A stretch of 64,000 nucleotides of DNA from Mercenaria mercenaria (Eukaryota; Mollusca; Bivalvia; Venerida; Veneridae): assembly GCF_021730395.1 (NCBI RefSeq), contig NC_069367.1, positions 15,374,501 to 15,438,500 on the forward strand, given 5' to 3'. The first letter of the stretch is position 1. Every line of letters begins with the position of its first letter. The notes under the pieces were generated by a model. The model had not been told where the DNA came from. It did no database searches and saw nothing but the letters and a program-made list of their open reading frames with translations. Below, in pieces: positions 49,056 through 62,274 of this stretch. The translations under genes were made by a program, and so were the position numbers.

Positions 49056-50950
49056 TTGCCAGAGAGGTTCACTATTTCCTTTATTTAAATGTTCACTGAA
49101 TAATTTTATTACTAATTCGAAAATTCTAAAAGTACTTTAGTAAAGACTTTGACAGAACAGTGTTACATTTGATAAATTCAATATTGAAATAGAAAGTAAA
49201 GGAAAATAATGATTTGTTACTTTATTAAAAATAGATAAACTTCTTTTTCAAGAGAAACCACAGCTGAGTTATGTCGATTACAAAAATGTTTCAAGTATAT
49301 ATATACCATGCAAAAAGCAAAAATATCGTCAATATCACATTACTTTATCAAGGTTAAAATCTAAAGTTCCGATAAAACAAATTCAATATTTTTATAATGT
49401 AGCTCAAATTCTATGTTAAATGTAAATATCTGAATTTATAGTAGGCCTTTTTATGTTTCCTGATACATGAGTGTGACTAAAATTCTAAAGTCTCTTTACG
49501 TGCCACGCGCATTTATTTAGGAATTGCTTTTTGTGTTAATGTATTAATTGATTATTTATTATGCAGACGGCTTAGTACTCTTGCTAACTTATGTCCCCTG
49601 TTAATATTCAACTATACGAAAGTATAGACCTGTAATAGAAATAAGCGAAGTAATAACCATTTATTTCTTTCTTCAAATTAAAAAAAGATGAAACTAGACA
49701 GAAAATGTGATTGACATTCATCACGATTTGCGTAATGCAACAAATAAAAGATAATACATTTAATTTCTAACTGCCCCAGGGACGTTTAAGAAATTCCGCT
49801 TCGAAAAAATGTAAATTGAAACAAAAAATGGCTTAATTTTTGGGGAGAATTTAAGAGATCAATCTTTGGTATGGGATTACGGTTATTTGTACTTAATTTC
49901 AGAATTTTATCCTCTCTGTAAATTAATGTATTTGACAAATAACGAGTCTTCACGTAATGAAAAATTGTCCAAACATCTTCCCACGTGCAGATTGCACTCT
50001 TTGAGTATATGGATTTAATAGATAAAATCAATTACCACAAAATGTAAACTATATAAAGAATCAACTATTCATAACGTTAGGTTGTGGTAAACCAAATGGC
50101 ATTACATGACTCATGTGCCAAGAGTCAATGCAATGTTTTGTGTAGTAAAGGAGTCATGCTCTAGCTGAGTTTCGCTAAAGGGTAGTTCTACCGGAACTTT
50201 CGGCATAATGTCATTTTATCTGGAAAACAAACCTTAAACAGTGTGTGGAAGCAGTTATACGGTAGCATAAACGTTGCCGGGAATCTATTAAATTCCATGT
50301 ACTGAGTACTAAACAGTCAATCAGAACTGACTTTCTTAAGATAAATCGAACTGTGCCAAGGCCGAATATTTTTTTTTTTAAACATAAAACATACCATCTA
50401 ATCTATAAGTATGCTCAATGCATTGCTGTCTTCTGTATAGGGGAGCCGCCAAATTGCTCCCGTACTCTCCCTGTTAACACTTTTTCTGCTCAATTTTCAA
50501 TGAATGTATTGTAACGTGTGCTTTTTTCAGGAATCATATCAACGATTTCTGGAAGTATTAATTGGTATCTTTGTATTCATTTTCTCACAGAAAACATTGT
50601 TTACAAAAATATAAATTCAGTATAAGAGTAATGGATCACTTGTGTTATATTGCCTTGGGCGTGAGAGTTGTTGCACATTTCATTACCTCTCATAAACAGA
50701 CTCAATCAAACCGAGTCTGATATTATTCTTCTTGGTTGAATTCTTTGCTTCCAAAGGATGTTTTTACAGATTTTATTGTTATCAATCAAGCAGAAACTAC
50801 TGAAAAAAATGATATGTCCTGACGCATGCGCAACAACATGTCATGAGTTTAGCTCAAAATAAGTCAACTGACATTATTGTTCAGTAATTGAAATACTGTT
50901 TCTGATACACAAATAAATTAAACTAGTATGTGAAATAGATGTTTAACATG
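49056..50950. other. Intergenic stretch, nothing recognised
   Basis: No supported feature. Confidence 0.35.
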
Positions 50951-50955
50951 CTTAT

Positions 50956-51060
50956 AGTAGTAGTAATAGTAGCAGTAGTAGCTGTAGTAGTAATAGTAGT
51001 AGCAGTAGTAGTAATAGCAGCAGCAGCAGCAGTAGTAATACTAGTAGCAGTAGTAGCTTT
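50956..51060. repeat. Imperfect (AGT/AGC)n trinucleotide tract
   Basis: About 100 bases of AGTAGT, AATAGT and AGCAGC triplets with interruptions. Confidence 0.95.
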
Positions 51061-51839
51061 TATTTCACCTTATCGTCTAATATTGCCGGTGCTACGTAAA
51101 GGTCAAGAAAATAAATAAAGTTTGGACATTTTACATGAACTAAATAAAAATAAGATAAAAGTAAGCACTACTTACTTCATTAAGTTCGTTAAAGTTGTTG
51201 TCACTAACTGGGAGTTACTAAAAGTCATTTTCAGAGTCTAGTGTCTTAATCATTAAAAAAACAACAGAAACAGTTAAATATAATTGACTTAATTTCCCTG
51301 CCAGACATTTTAGCACTTATGCCAGACAATATTTTAGTGAAATTTACCAAAGGCAAACCTGTCGAGAAAATAACGTAGCTGACAGAAAAGTGTTTAAAAC
51401 TATTAACATTAGCAGTAAACGGTAACCCCAGGAGATATTCCAACAGAGACGTGGGTAAAATTTAATTAAAGTAAACCAATGAATAAGAAAGAAATATTCC
51501 CAAGAAAGACATTTCTCAGACGAAGGAAAACAACGAGACGGACATACCTTTCACATCTGAAAACTAATATATATTTTCATAAATTCCATTTCCAGATAAG
51601 AATTCAGTTGTTGTAATGGTGCTTCTGTCAAAACTTTAAGGGTAAGGTCGGATTATAACCTTTTCAGAGTAAACTTAACTATTGATTAAATGCCTGGGAT
51701 TCTAAACCTGAAAAGTACATGTATTTATACAAAGAGGAATGATGGAAACCTTATAATTAATGAATTGAAAGTTTTTTTTTTGTTTTCTTTACAGCGATTG
51801 CAATACGCAATTTGTAAATCCTTGTCAAGTGTTGTTCAT

Positions 51840-52438
51840 AGACTTGTGGTATGCGTTATTCGTAAACCTGGTAGGTGTTATTCTTAAACCTGTGGTAATG
51901 CGTTATTCTTTACTCTGTGGTATGCGTTATTCGTAAATCTGTTAGGCCTTATTCTTAAACCTGTGGTAATACGTTATTCTTTACTCTGTGGTATGCGTTA
52001 TTCGTAAATCTGTTAGGCCTTATTCTTGACCCTGTGGTAATGCGTTATTCTTTACTCTGTGGTATGCGTTATTTGTAAATCTGTTAGGTCTTATTCTTGA
52101 CCCTGTGGTAATGCGTTATTCTTTACTCTGTGGTATGCGTTATTCGTAAATCTGTTAGGCCTTATTCTTGACCCTGTGGTAATGCGTTATACTTTACTCT
52201 GTGGTATGCGTTATTCGTAAATCTGTTAGGTCTTATTCTTGACCCTGTGGTAATGCGTTATTCTTTACTCTGTGGTATGCGTTATTCGTAAATCTGTTAG
52301 GCCTTATTCCTGACCCTGTGGTAATGCGTTATTCTTTACTCTGTGGTATGCGTTATTCGTAAATCTGTTAGGTCTTATTCTTGACCCTGTGGCGATGCTT
52401 TATTTGTAAAATTGCGGTGTGCCTTATTCGTAAATATG
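51840..52438. repeat. 71-bp higher-order minisatellite, about 8 copies
   Basis: Each 71-bp unit is made of three related ~24-bp subunits: CTGTGGTATGCGTTATTCGT, CTGTTAGGCCTTATTCTTGA and CTGTGGTAATGCGTTATTCT plus short ends. The edges have only the simpler subunit forms. No coding content. Confidence 0.93.
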
Positions 52439-54318
52439 CAAAACAATTTTACTGAGATCCGACATTGATATGTTTATATTTTTTCAGACATTTCATTTTT
52501 TAAAGTGGATTCAAAATTAATGTCATGAAAGTTAGAACTTCCCCATATCACATAAATAGTGTTTGTATGATTAATTAACAAAAAAGAAAATGTGTAACTT
52601 GACATTTATATTTACTTTGTGTACATTATGTTGAAAATAATGTATTTTTATTTTCGTTATATATAATGTATAAGTTTAGATTTGTCAGCTTTCAGCGTTT
52701 CAACAGAGTTTTGAATTATTGATGATTACAATATAACAGAATCAATACATTTGTCTTTGGCGAGTTCTAAACAATAATCATGTATAAGGTAACTGAAACT
52801 TTTCATGAACGAAAAATGGTTTATTTATGATAATCTAATTAAAAGTAGATAATTTCAATATCTTAACAGAATTTGCAAATTTTATTGTAACTGCAAAATA
52901 ATAGAGATGCTTTTTAAGCAACTAAATTTTACTGTTGTCAATATTCATATGTTATGTTATCAAAGAATGCCAACGGCAGATAAAAAGGCAAAAGCAATGC
53001 TTAAAGTAGATTATGAAGAGAAACAGGATTGTCAATCAAGACAGATATAAAGATATGTACGAATACAAGCTAAGTCATTAACTGTTGTGAAAATAGCACT
53101 CACAAAAATGTATTACTTACAATAAATGTGACAAGTCCAAGGTTAAGAAGTGTGTCATTTTTGCAAGAGCCAATTGAGGCTTTAAATATCTGATCAAGAG
53201 CTGGCATTGAAGATAAAAAGGAATATATCCACATTTTACATCTTGGAAGTCCTCTCATCATAATGGCAAATTTGATAAAGCATCAAATAAAAATATCATG
53301 CTGAAATATCACGATGATAAATTAAGGAATGGTCAACAGATGTGCTTAGTTTCTTCTATGGTTCCGAAATAATCTTTTTATAAATTTTAATCACTTTCAC
53401 AACAGTAGTATAATTAATTAAGATTTTTTTAACATCTGACATACAAATTCTCATATATCTGGAAATTATGACTCATTCAAAATGACAAAATAAAACTATT
53501 TATCATATTTTCATAAATATTGAACAATTATGACTTAAAAATTTATAATAATTTAATATAGAATACAATATATTAACTGCATGTCCCTATTTCTGTGTGT
53601 TCTCCATACATGTATGCCATCCGTTATTCCCTTTTTGGTGCTCTGTGAGTTTCAACATGTATTGGTAACACATGTATTACAGTACTTGAATGCAATATTA
53701 CTCTTTCTTTTACCTCCCACCAGATTCTAGCCCTTTCATTGGTTGAGTAGTGTCACGTGGTTGCCCTCTATATTTCTCTAGATGGTCAGTGGGTGACCCT
53801 ACATGAGAATTGCAAATGAAAATTGCGGATTTTTTTTTCTATATTTCTTCTTTAATTATGATTTAACGTTTCTTTTTTAGGTTGACTACTCAATGAATGA
53901 GGGAGCTACTTGTCCAGGGGAAGTAATTAAGCTCTATAAAGCATACTGACCCTACATATTTCCGTAGAGGGTCAGTAACAAACCCAGTAATTAATATAAT
54001 GTGCATCTGTTCAAATTTTAGGTTATGAATTGACCATTTTTGTGCCCTACAATGGGCCGACTTGTTTCAGACAGTCCTTATGCAACAGAAGGTACTGAAT
54101 ATAGAAGTGATTTCTGCACAATATTGGTACAAACTGATTTACTTCTATTCTGGAATGATACAGACAAAATCATGTTCTCAATACCATCAAGAGTATTTGC
54201 TGATGTATAGAATTGAATGAAATAATTTCGCTGTATGTTCCTTTATAAAATAAACAATCTTCTTCGAGACGTTTATCGACTTGTCAACAGAGTTTCTAAA
54301 CTTACAACTAAATATAGG

Positions 54319-54320
<2 letters not shown>
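52439..54320. other. Intergenic stretch with one orphan open frame
   Basis: A minus-strand frame from 53275 down to about 53095 (roughly 60 codons) contains MPALDQIFKASIGSCKND and NLGLVTFI before a GTAAGTAAT donor. It could be an exon but I know no match. A small hairpin TGACCCTAC..GTAGAGGGTCA lies at 53949-53976. Confidence 0.25.
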
Positions 54321-54321
<1 letters not shown>

Positions 54322-54365
<44 letters not shown>

Positions 54366-54600
54366 CGGGTTTAACGTCTTTTTCAACAATTTTCAGTAAT
54401 ATAAACGACGGTGTCTACTTGTAGCAGTGAGCACAATGCCCAACTTAATAGTGCTGCCTCACTGGAATATCACGCCGTTGACACGTGACATGATACCCCA
54501 CCGAGTCACATTATACTGAAACCGGGCTAACCAGTCCTAGCACTATCCTCTTAATGCTGAGCGCCAAGCGAGGAAGCTACTAGTACCAATGTTTTACGTC
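54322..54600 (-). mobile_element. SINE-like repeat with (AC)n tail
   Basis: Read on the minus strand it ends ACGTTAAACCCGAACAC and runs directly into a pure (AC)n tract (54322-54364 on the plus strand as GT). The 3' end motif GTTAAACCC is shared with the SINE at 20286-20575, but the body differs, so it is a second family. The microsatellite is best explained as the SINE's own tail. Confidence 0.6.
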
Positions 54601-54910
54601 TATAAGGTATGAACTCATGTGTATTTGTAATAAGGTTTATTTAACACGCACAAAAGCTTAGATCCACAATGAAAAAAATAGCAACTGACTTACATAAAAC
54701 ATGAAAATACTGTTTTAACTAGGAAAAAACCTTTCCACTATTATCTGGTCATGACTATCCGGTAAGTGCTGCTTAGTTTAAACATATTTTATTTCAGTAA
54801 TACATGAAACATTTACAGAACAATTAATTAAGGAATTGGACAGAAAGCTATATCAGCTTACGGTTGTCCTCTCCTTTTGCTATTGCCATGAAGATCACTA
54901 TTGGTGACAA

Positions 54911-55404
54911 ATGCCCCCGAAGCGTGCCAAAGAATTCTACAGTTGTCTGCGCATGATTAATTAACTCATTATCGGGAACATTTGTGCCAAGTAATTTTAC
55001 AATCCCTTGAGGAATGGCAGAGTTATGGGACCGGACAAGAAACATTCCATGTTAACCTTTAACATCTAAGTATGACCTTGACCTTAGAGCTAGGGGTCTG
55101 GATTTTGTGCCTGACACATCTTCTCATTATTGTAAACATTTATGCCAATTTATTTCAAAATCCCTTGATGAAAGGCAGAGTTATGGACCGGACACGAAAC
55201 TGACCCTGTTAACATTTAAGTGTGACCTTGACCTTGGAGCTAGGGGTCTGGGTCTTGCGCATGACACGTCGTCTCATAAAGGAAACATTTATGCCAAGTT
55301 ATTTCAAAAGGCAGAGTTACAGCCCGGACAAGAATACTCTGACGCACGGACGGACGCACGGATGGACGGACAGTGCGATTTAATATGCTCACCTTCGGGG
55401 GCAT
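54911..55404. mobile_element. TIR element, 494 bp, with repeated TGACCTTGACCTT units
   Basis: Ends ATGCCCCCGAAG and CTTCGGGGGCAT are exact inverted repeats. Inside, a unit of roughly 120 bp with GGCAGAGTTATGG, TGTGACCTTGACCTT and GAGCTAGGGGTCTGG recurs three times, followed by a GGACGCACGGACGG tract. Common bivalve type; no coding capacity. Confidence 0.8.
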
Positions 55405-58400
55405 AACAAGTAAACCATATAAAATATTATATTTCTACATATACTCATAAATAATAGAACAAATTACTTTGGCAAAAGGTCGATATGCAGATATTTTAAT
55501 CATAAATAATGTAAAAAAATGAATTTGCTAAATGCTGGCAGGGCATAAACAGGCAGTTAATACACAGAGGTCTGCTTAAGCCGTCGAGTGTTGCATATTT
55601 CATCAAATCACATGAACAGAATTAAAAAAGCCTACTTAAATCAGAAATGAGCTAGGAATCCATCTGCTATATTATGGTTTATATTATAGTGAAAGTATCC
55701 TAAGGTAAAGTTGGGTATAGTGAGTTATCAATACTACGACCGTCCATGACGACATACGACAACTTCAAGAGAAGTTCCAACAGGGCTGTTAATTAATTTG
55801 TACATGGATGTGTCAGTTGAGCGTCGTCAGGCTTTAGGGAAGATATGAACATTAAATAAATTTATGGAATGAGGTATTGCAAAGATGCAATTATTGTAGT
55901 TTGTTACAATAACGAGGAAAGAAGAGCAATAATATATCTCTTTGAGAGCCAGAGTAACATACTCGAATTTTGTTGTGTAATAAGAGCAGATACGCTTTTG
56001 GCTGTTACTGTATATATTAAGCACAATGCACAAGTTCATCTTGCTATCACTTATTTCTCTTTAAATAGCAAATAACAATAGGCTTTCAACAAAGAGCATG
56101 TGCCTTATACTTCAAATTTCTGTGAAGACATAGATGAATATATGCTCAGAATTTAAGGAAAAAAATAGTTGTGTCCCATAGAACTATATAAGTCCTTCAA
56201 ACATAAATATTGTATTGTCATACCATTATACGTCTTACATCGTATATAAAACAATTATTCTTTATATCTTCATACAATGCAATTACGTACATACGAAAAT
56301 GTCAATTTCATTAAGGGAAATCCTTGTCCCATGGCTTCGTTTTGCCATTTCCAGATAATCTATACAAATGATGTCACGTTTTGACCATCATCGACACCAA
56401 GACAATGCAGCATTAACTGTAATCACTGTTAATCCAGCTGTACTCAAACACGGTACTTTTCTGAGAAAATCTGTCTTTATATGAAAGTAAATTTGGAGAC
56501 GTGCCTAAGTGTATAAAATGAATACCTATTTTATGTTTATATTTAATGTATTTATAACCTAGGTAACAAATGGCTCCATTGTAAAAATAAAACACTCATC
56601 GAAAGAAGCATGAAAGCAAATACCATTGCGGATATATAAAAGAGATAAAAATAAGAAGCTGTTGTAGCGAAAACGTTGCTAAGTAACATATAAAAGGAAA
56701 CGATCAAAATGCAAGTTAAAAACAGGAAAACTACATTGAAACGATCAACAACGCTGGGGGTTGAGGTTTAGCGCGTTGGTTTCTAGTTAACCTCTCGTTT
56801 ACCAAATTTTGATGTGCTCAGTGCTTTCAGTTACCACACGCTTGCTCTTTGTAGTAATAATAATATATCTATTGATAGTCCAATTGGATGCACACATTTA
56901 ATATCAGCATTTAGTCTAAGTACGCGGCGACGTCTTTGACCGTCACATAGTTCCTTAAGGTTGCTTTTCTTATTGTTCTGTGAAAATATCCAGAAGGTAT
57001 CAGATTATACCAAAATAAAGAGATTTCTACGTCAAACTCTGTTCTATGAGTTAAGGAATGTATGATGTATTAACTTACTCTCAAGTTATTGAAAGAAACT
57101 GTAGCATACCCGTTTCATTTTCAAATTTGAGCTATCAGATATTTTCAAAAACTAATACTATACGACTATAAAACAATTAGATGCATATAATATGCATTAC
57201 AATCTGTCTTTAGAGGTAACGAGACAGCCTTTTATATGTACCATAAACTCAAAATGAATTTATATTTATGCATATTTGCATTTATATTTTTATTTCATAC
57301 AGGTCTGTTCAAAATTTAACTACACGGGTACATTTATTTCGCATACCCAAATGTCGTCAAAGTTCAGGAGCTTTATGTATGTTTTGCAAAACGATGTGTG
57401 TATGCGAAAGAAGTCTAAATGCTTCTTTATCTATATGCAGTTAGACTTCTTTCGTATTCACACCTAGAAAAGGAAGCCATTCTTGAGGGATTCCTTTAGA
57501 TGAATTAAAGTGAAACATCAGTTTAAAACTAACCAACATTTTCACCGACTTCTAATTCTTATATCAGATACATGATAAATAAGATAGCAGAAAACGTAAT
57601 GTCATTTAATTTGCTTGTGACAAAAACAACCGGACCCAAACCAAATGCATTGGTCAATGAATAAGATCATGTACAACAGGTAAAACTGATTTTGATCGCT
57701 CAGAAAAATAATCCGTGTTATCGGGAAATATTTAGATGTTGAATAGAAAATTGAATTTTCGTAAAAAATGGGAAACCAAGATCATGCATGGAATGTTTAA
57801 TATAATTAAATTCATTGAACAGGAAGATGTGTACTGATAGAAAATGTGTTCAATTAAACAAAATATTGATACCAGCTTATATTTCAAACTGTTTGAAATT
57901 TGATTCTTGTGAATGTTTTACTTAATGGGTACCTATAGTAAATTCGTCCAGTTAAACACAATATCTAATCTAACTTTCATTTTTTGACTGTTTTGAAGTT
58001 CAATTCACGTGAATGTTTTTCCTTTGCCAAGAAGAAATACGATGTTACTTTCATAATAGTCATAATTTTGGACACCACCAAAACTAGTCTGTTATATCTA
58101 GTTGAAATGACACTCATTTACTAATTGCCCTACTTTGTTTGGATCTGACTTGAATCAGTTTAATGTAAAATAAGTTTCATATAAATTCCTGCTGTTCATA
58201 CTTTTATGTTTCAGAGATAAGATTAAAGGATCCATAAATTACCATTTTAACTAATCTAAAAGCATCCCTAAAGTAAAAGCATATTTCTTTTTGCCTTTGA
58301 TTGTGATCATAATTTAGGCATTTAAGGAGTATGCACAAACTTATGAGACATTTACCTATGTAGTAAAATTTTGCAACGGACCTGTATAATAAATTTAATA

Positions 58401-59087
58401 AAATCAGACAAAAATTATAAAAATAATTTTTTTCTACTTCAATTTATACAAAATAAGATCTCTCGTTAGAAGAAAACATACACCCGCATTACGTACCATT
58501 GACATAAGTCTGTATGTTGTTTAGTAATTGTCATAGAGAGCATTGTGTGCAAAATGGCATCGGAAGTAAAAATGCAAACTTTCACAAAAACGTGTCTCGA
58601 TAAAAATGATGTGTGTAGACTATTGTACTTGAAATATTTAGTCTGTCCTTTTATTGATAGGGAATCGTTCGCAGATAGCTGCTATTTTTATTTGACATTT
58701 TCTCTTAAAATATTTTCTTCATGCATGCATTTGCTCTACAAAAAGCAGGCTTATCTATGTCAATGGATATATAAACGAAATGTTACCTTTCTGTAATAAT
58801 GTAAATAAAAAGGTTTCAATCTTTAGTTCGATTTTGCAACAAGAGCAAAACGGAAAAGCGCCAGTCATACTACATGATTTCTTAATCAGTGCATTTAAAA
58901 TAGATTTTTCTCATTTCTGTCTTCAATCCAGTACTTTAATTGAGAATGTATGTAGTAAAGATTGTTTTAGCATTCAAGGTAACGTTACGGAAATGCAAGA
59001 AAATTGACAAGATGTCAAGATTATCTGGAAGCGTTCGGCACATTACGCTCATTGCATTTCAGATAAGAATGTAACATAAAAATATGA
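55405..59087. other. Long intergenic stretch, nothing recognised
   Basis: No exon or repeat that I can support. Open frames (55869, 57276, 58545 and others) lack motifs and splice context. Confidence 0.35.
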
Positions 59088-59127
59088 CATGGCTTTATTT
59101 CACTCCCACGACGCCCAGCATGTGATA
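59088..59127. repeat. Fragment of the 336-bp repeat end
   Basis: ATGGCTTTATTTCACTCCCA then CGACGCCCAGCATGTGATA matches the right ends of the tandem copies at 16845-17520 with a few changes. Confidence 0.6.
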
Positions 59128-60421
59128 GAACATGTTTTAATGATGATAATGCTATTATTATTGTGCCCCTGTGGATTGTTGGATATGTTTGTTTGCTGTT
59201 TTGCTTGTACTCTACAAAAACGGTCAATAAACAAATTAAAGGTTTTTCAGGAGCTGAATCTTGAGAATCAGTCATAAAGAAATCCTGTGGCGTTGCATGA
59301 ATATAAATAACGACTTATTCAACGAGACTCTTCCGATGATCTTGTTTTAACAAATTTCGTAATTATACCCTCTTAATTTTTCATGAAAGTTACAGGTGTC
59401 AATGTTTAATGTCGAAATGTGACTTTAGTCTTTACAAGCATTTCTGCGAGTTATTACTGCGAATCATTTAGCGCAATTGCTAATGTGTTACTTACTGATT
59501 CTACATGTTTTGAAAAAAAAACTGTCCAAGTCCATGTATCTTATTCACAGCTTAGTTCTCATATTTGAATATCAATTTCAAATTTCGAATCTATGCATTT
59601 CTCAAACTGTAGGCTTGTTTAAATAGTATTTAATTTCTTAGTGTTAATTTCTTTATTAAATTAAGTTTGTTGTATAGCTTCAGAATGAATTAGTTTGATA
59701 AAATTAGCATATTTTAGCTCGTGTTATTTCCATGGCTTCAGCTTTACGCAGTGCTCTAATACAGATTTTAAAGAATGTCATTTATTAGAAGCACAATTCT
59801 CTCAACGATACAATAAGCATTTGTAAAGAAAGATCAATAAGTTCTTTGACCTCAAAACACGAGTTGATGCCTTCCCTGTATTTTCTTTTACATCCAAACC
59901 CTACTTTCTTAGGTCATAAATCGTAATACAATAAATCATCATAAATACTAGTTAGCGATAATAGCGATGTATTTGGAACAAAAGCAAAAATGCCAGTCAC
60001 ATAATTTATAATATAATAGACCCAAATTACATATTTCAAAAAATAAACAATTATTATATACAATTTTATGAACAAAGATAACAAATTTATGTTAAAGGTA
60101 GTACTATATATTAGATTTGAAATAGTACGTAGTTAATACACAGCTAAACACGGTATAAAAGAAACTGGAAGTACTTTTAACAAACGGCTCTTACTACATT
60201 TCATGACGATTTTCTGCATTTCAAATAAATATCTATCGATAAAATGTATAAGTGAAATATTTGTTTTGAATATCTTAGTTATACATCCATGATTCGATTA
60301 AGTACACCATAACAATTAAGTGGAAACTAGAATTAAGAACGGTATCTACTACAATTTACATTCGTCACTATAGCAACAACAGTTTCTTTAGCAACATCTA
60401 TAAATAAGATCATTTGGAAGC
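59128..60421. other. Intergenic stretch, nothing recognised
   Basis: No supported feature. Confidence 0.35.
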
Positions 60422-60425
60422 ATAT

Positions 60426-60660
60426 GAGCCGTGCCATGAGAAAACCAACATAGTGGGTGTGCGACCAGCATGGATCCAGACCAGCCTGCGCATCCGCGCA
60501 GTCTGGTCAGGATCCATGCTGTTCGCTAACAGTTTCTCCAATTCCAATAGGCTTTAAAAGCGAACAGCATGGAGCCTGACCAGACTGCGCGGATGCGCAG
60601 GCTGGTCTGGATCCATGCTGGTCGCACACCCACTATGTTGGTTTTCTCATGGCACGGCTC
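60426..60660. mobile_element. 235-bp snap-back MITE, copy 2
   Basis: Same family and same length as 16262-16496; flanked by ATAT at 60422-60425 and 60661-60664. The two ~100-base arms are almost perfectly complementary (I see one mismatch) around a loop of about 30 bases, so this copy looks young. Confidence 0.92.
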
Positions 60661-61126
60661 ATATAACAATTTGAAAGGGTCAGTATCTGAGAGTCATTGA
60701 AAGCTGTATGACAATTAGATTAATATTTTGTTGGATAATTCAATAAAATATTTATCAATGACTGACATTGACCATATTAGTTCATAATCAATGTAATTTT
60801 TGTCATGGACAAGGACAAAGAAGTACTGGGAATACTTATCATTAGTGGTGTCTTCATTACCAATATTTGATTAATGAAGCCTGAATTAAGGATACATTAG
60901 ATCTAGTCTTATTGCCTAAAATATATTCCATTATAGCGAATTCGCAATACAGAGAGAGTAAGAGGGTATCTATTAGTAATTAGCATCAATTGTACTGCTC
61001 TAGCGGCCGCTACAGTATTGAAAGTAGTGGGCGAAACACAAAGGTGATTATATTTCTTTACCATCGGCAGAAAAATTGGAACAACCGATGGTGTAGGAGC
61101 GAAAGTTAGCAAAGTCCAGGAACTGT

Positions 61127-61198
61127 TATATACTTCAGAACAATTTTATCCTAACATTCTTTATTTGGAGTTTCGTAAGTTGAAAGCAGTGGGAACAT
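61127..61198 (+). promoter_or_regulatory. Possible promoter and leader exon of the serpin-like gene
   Basis: TTATATACTT at 61127-61136 could be a TATA box; two GT donors follow (GTAAGTTG at 61175 and GTAAGTAT at 61199). Nothing proves that this leader joins the exons at 62.4 kb. Confidence 0.3.
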
Positions 61199-62274
61199 GT
61201 AAGTATAGTTTTTATCATAAATATGTTCAATTTATTATTTCATTATTTTTTATGATTTATTATTTATTTTAAACAAGAAGGCTGTCCGTGCCATAAAAAT
61301 AGACATATTTGTATGTTACAAGTTTTTATTCCTAGAAATTATTGAAAGTCGTGTAAAACACATGATTATTTTGTACTTATATTTTATAATTAAATATTTC
61401 ACCAACTATTGCTGTTGATAAGTATACTCGTAGCATAGCATTTTGCAAAATTTTTGTTATCATTCGAGCAAACATTAAAAATATATATAAAAAAACATCT
61501 GACAAACGAAATACGTACTGAAATTATAAGACACTAAATTCAAAAGTATCTTTAAAACTTTGTATGAAATAATTTTTGTCACTGATTTTTATTAACACGA
61601 CAAATTTCCTCAACGAAGTTTGGTTTCAGAAACTTGGATATTTTAAACATAATTTAATTGAAGTCTGCATGAGATCTCAAACCATTTACTTTGTGATAGG
61701 TGTGATTGATAAATAACTGGGACATGGATTGAAAAAAAAAACGACTTTGAATTTAAGTGCAGTTAGCATAAAGCAATATCTAAGATTCTTTAAAGAATTA
61801 CTATAGGATTTTACATGCAGGCATTTGAAATAAGATAGACAAAGCATCTTTCTCCATATCGAACCTTTTAGAATGACATGCCTTTCCTCGGATGCTGATC
61901 ATAAAATCTTCAAGATCTTCATTTTTTAGTTCTTTTCATTAACATACCATAATAGAGTTGATAATAATTTCTTTAAATACAACGGAAGCTGTAGCAAAGA
62001 CTTTTGAACTTATTAGTTCTTAGTTGAAATTATTGAAATTATATAAGATGCAATATACATACTGAAAATCAGTTCGAGATTTACATTGAATAGTCTTTTA
62101 TAAGTTTACTTACTTTTTGTAGAAGGAATGAGTCGAATTTTAATTTGATTCGGTAGAAAAAGATCATATCGCCGAGATTGAACTAATTTGCAATATTTGG
62201 AATAAACGACATATTTCTGTTGGTTGTTAGTGGTCTTATGATATGACACTAATTGCAGTTTTACATGTACCTTT

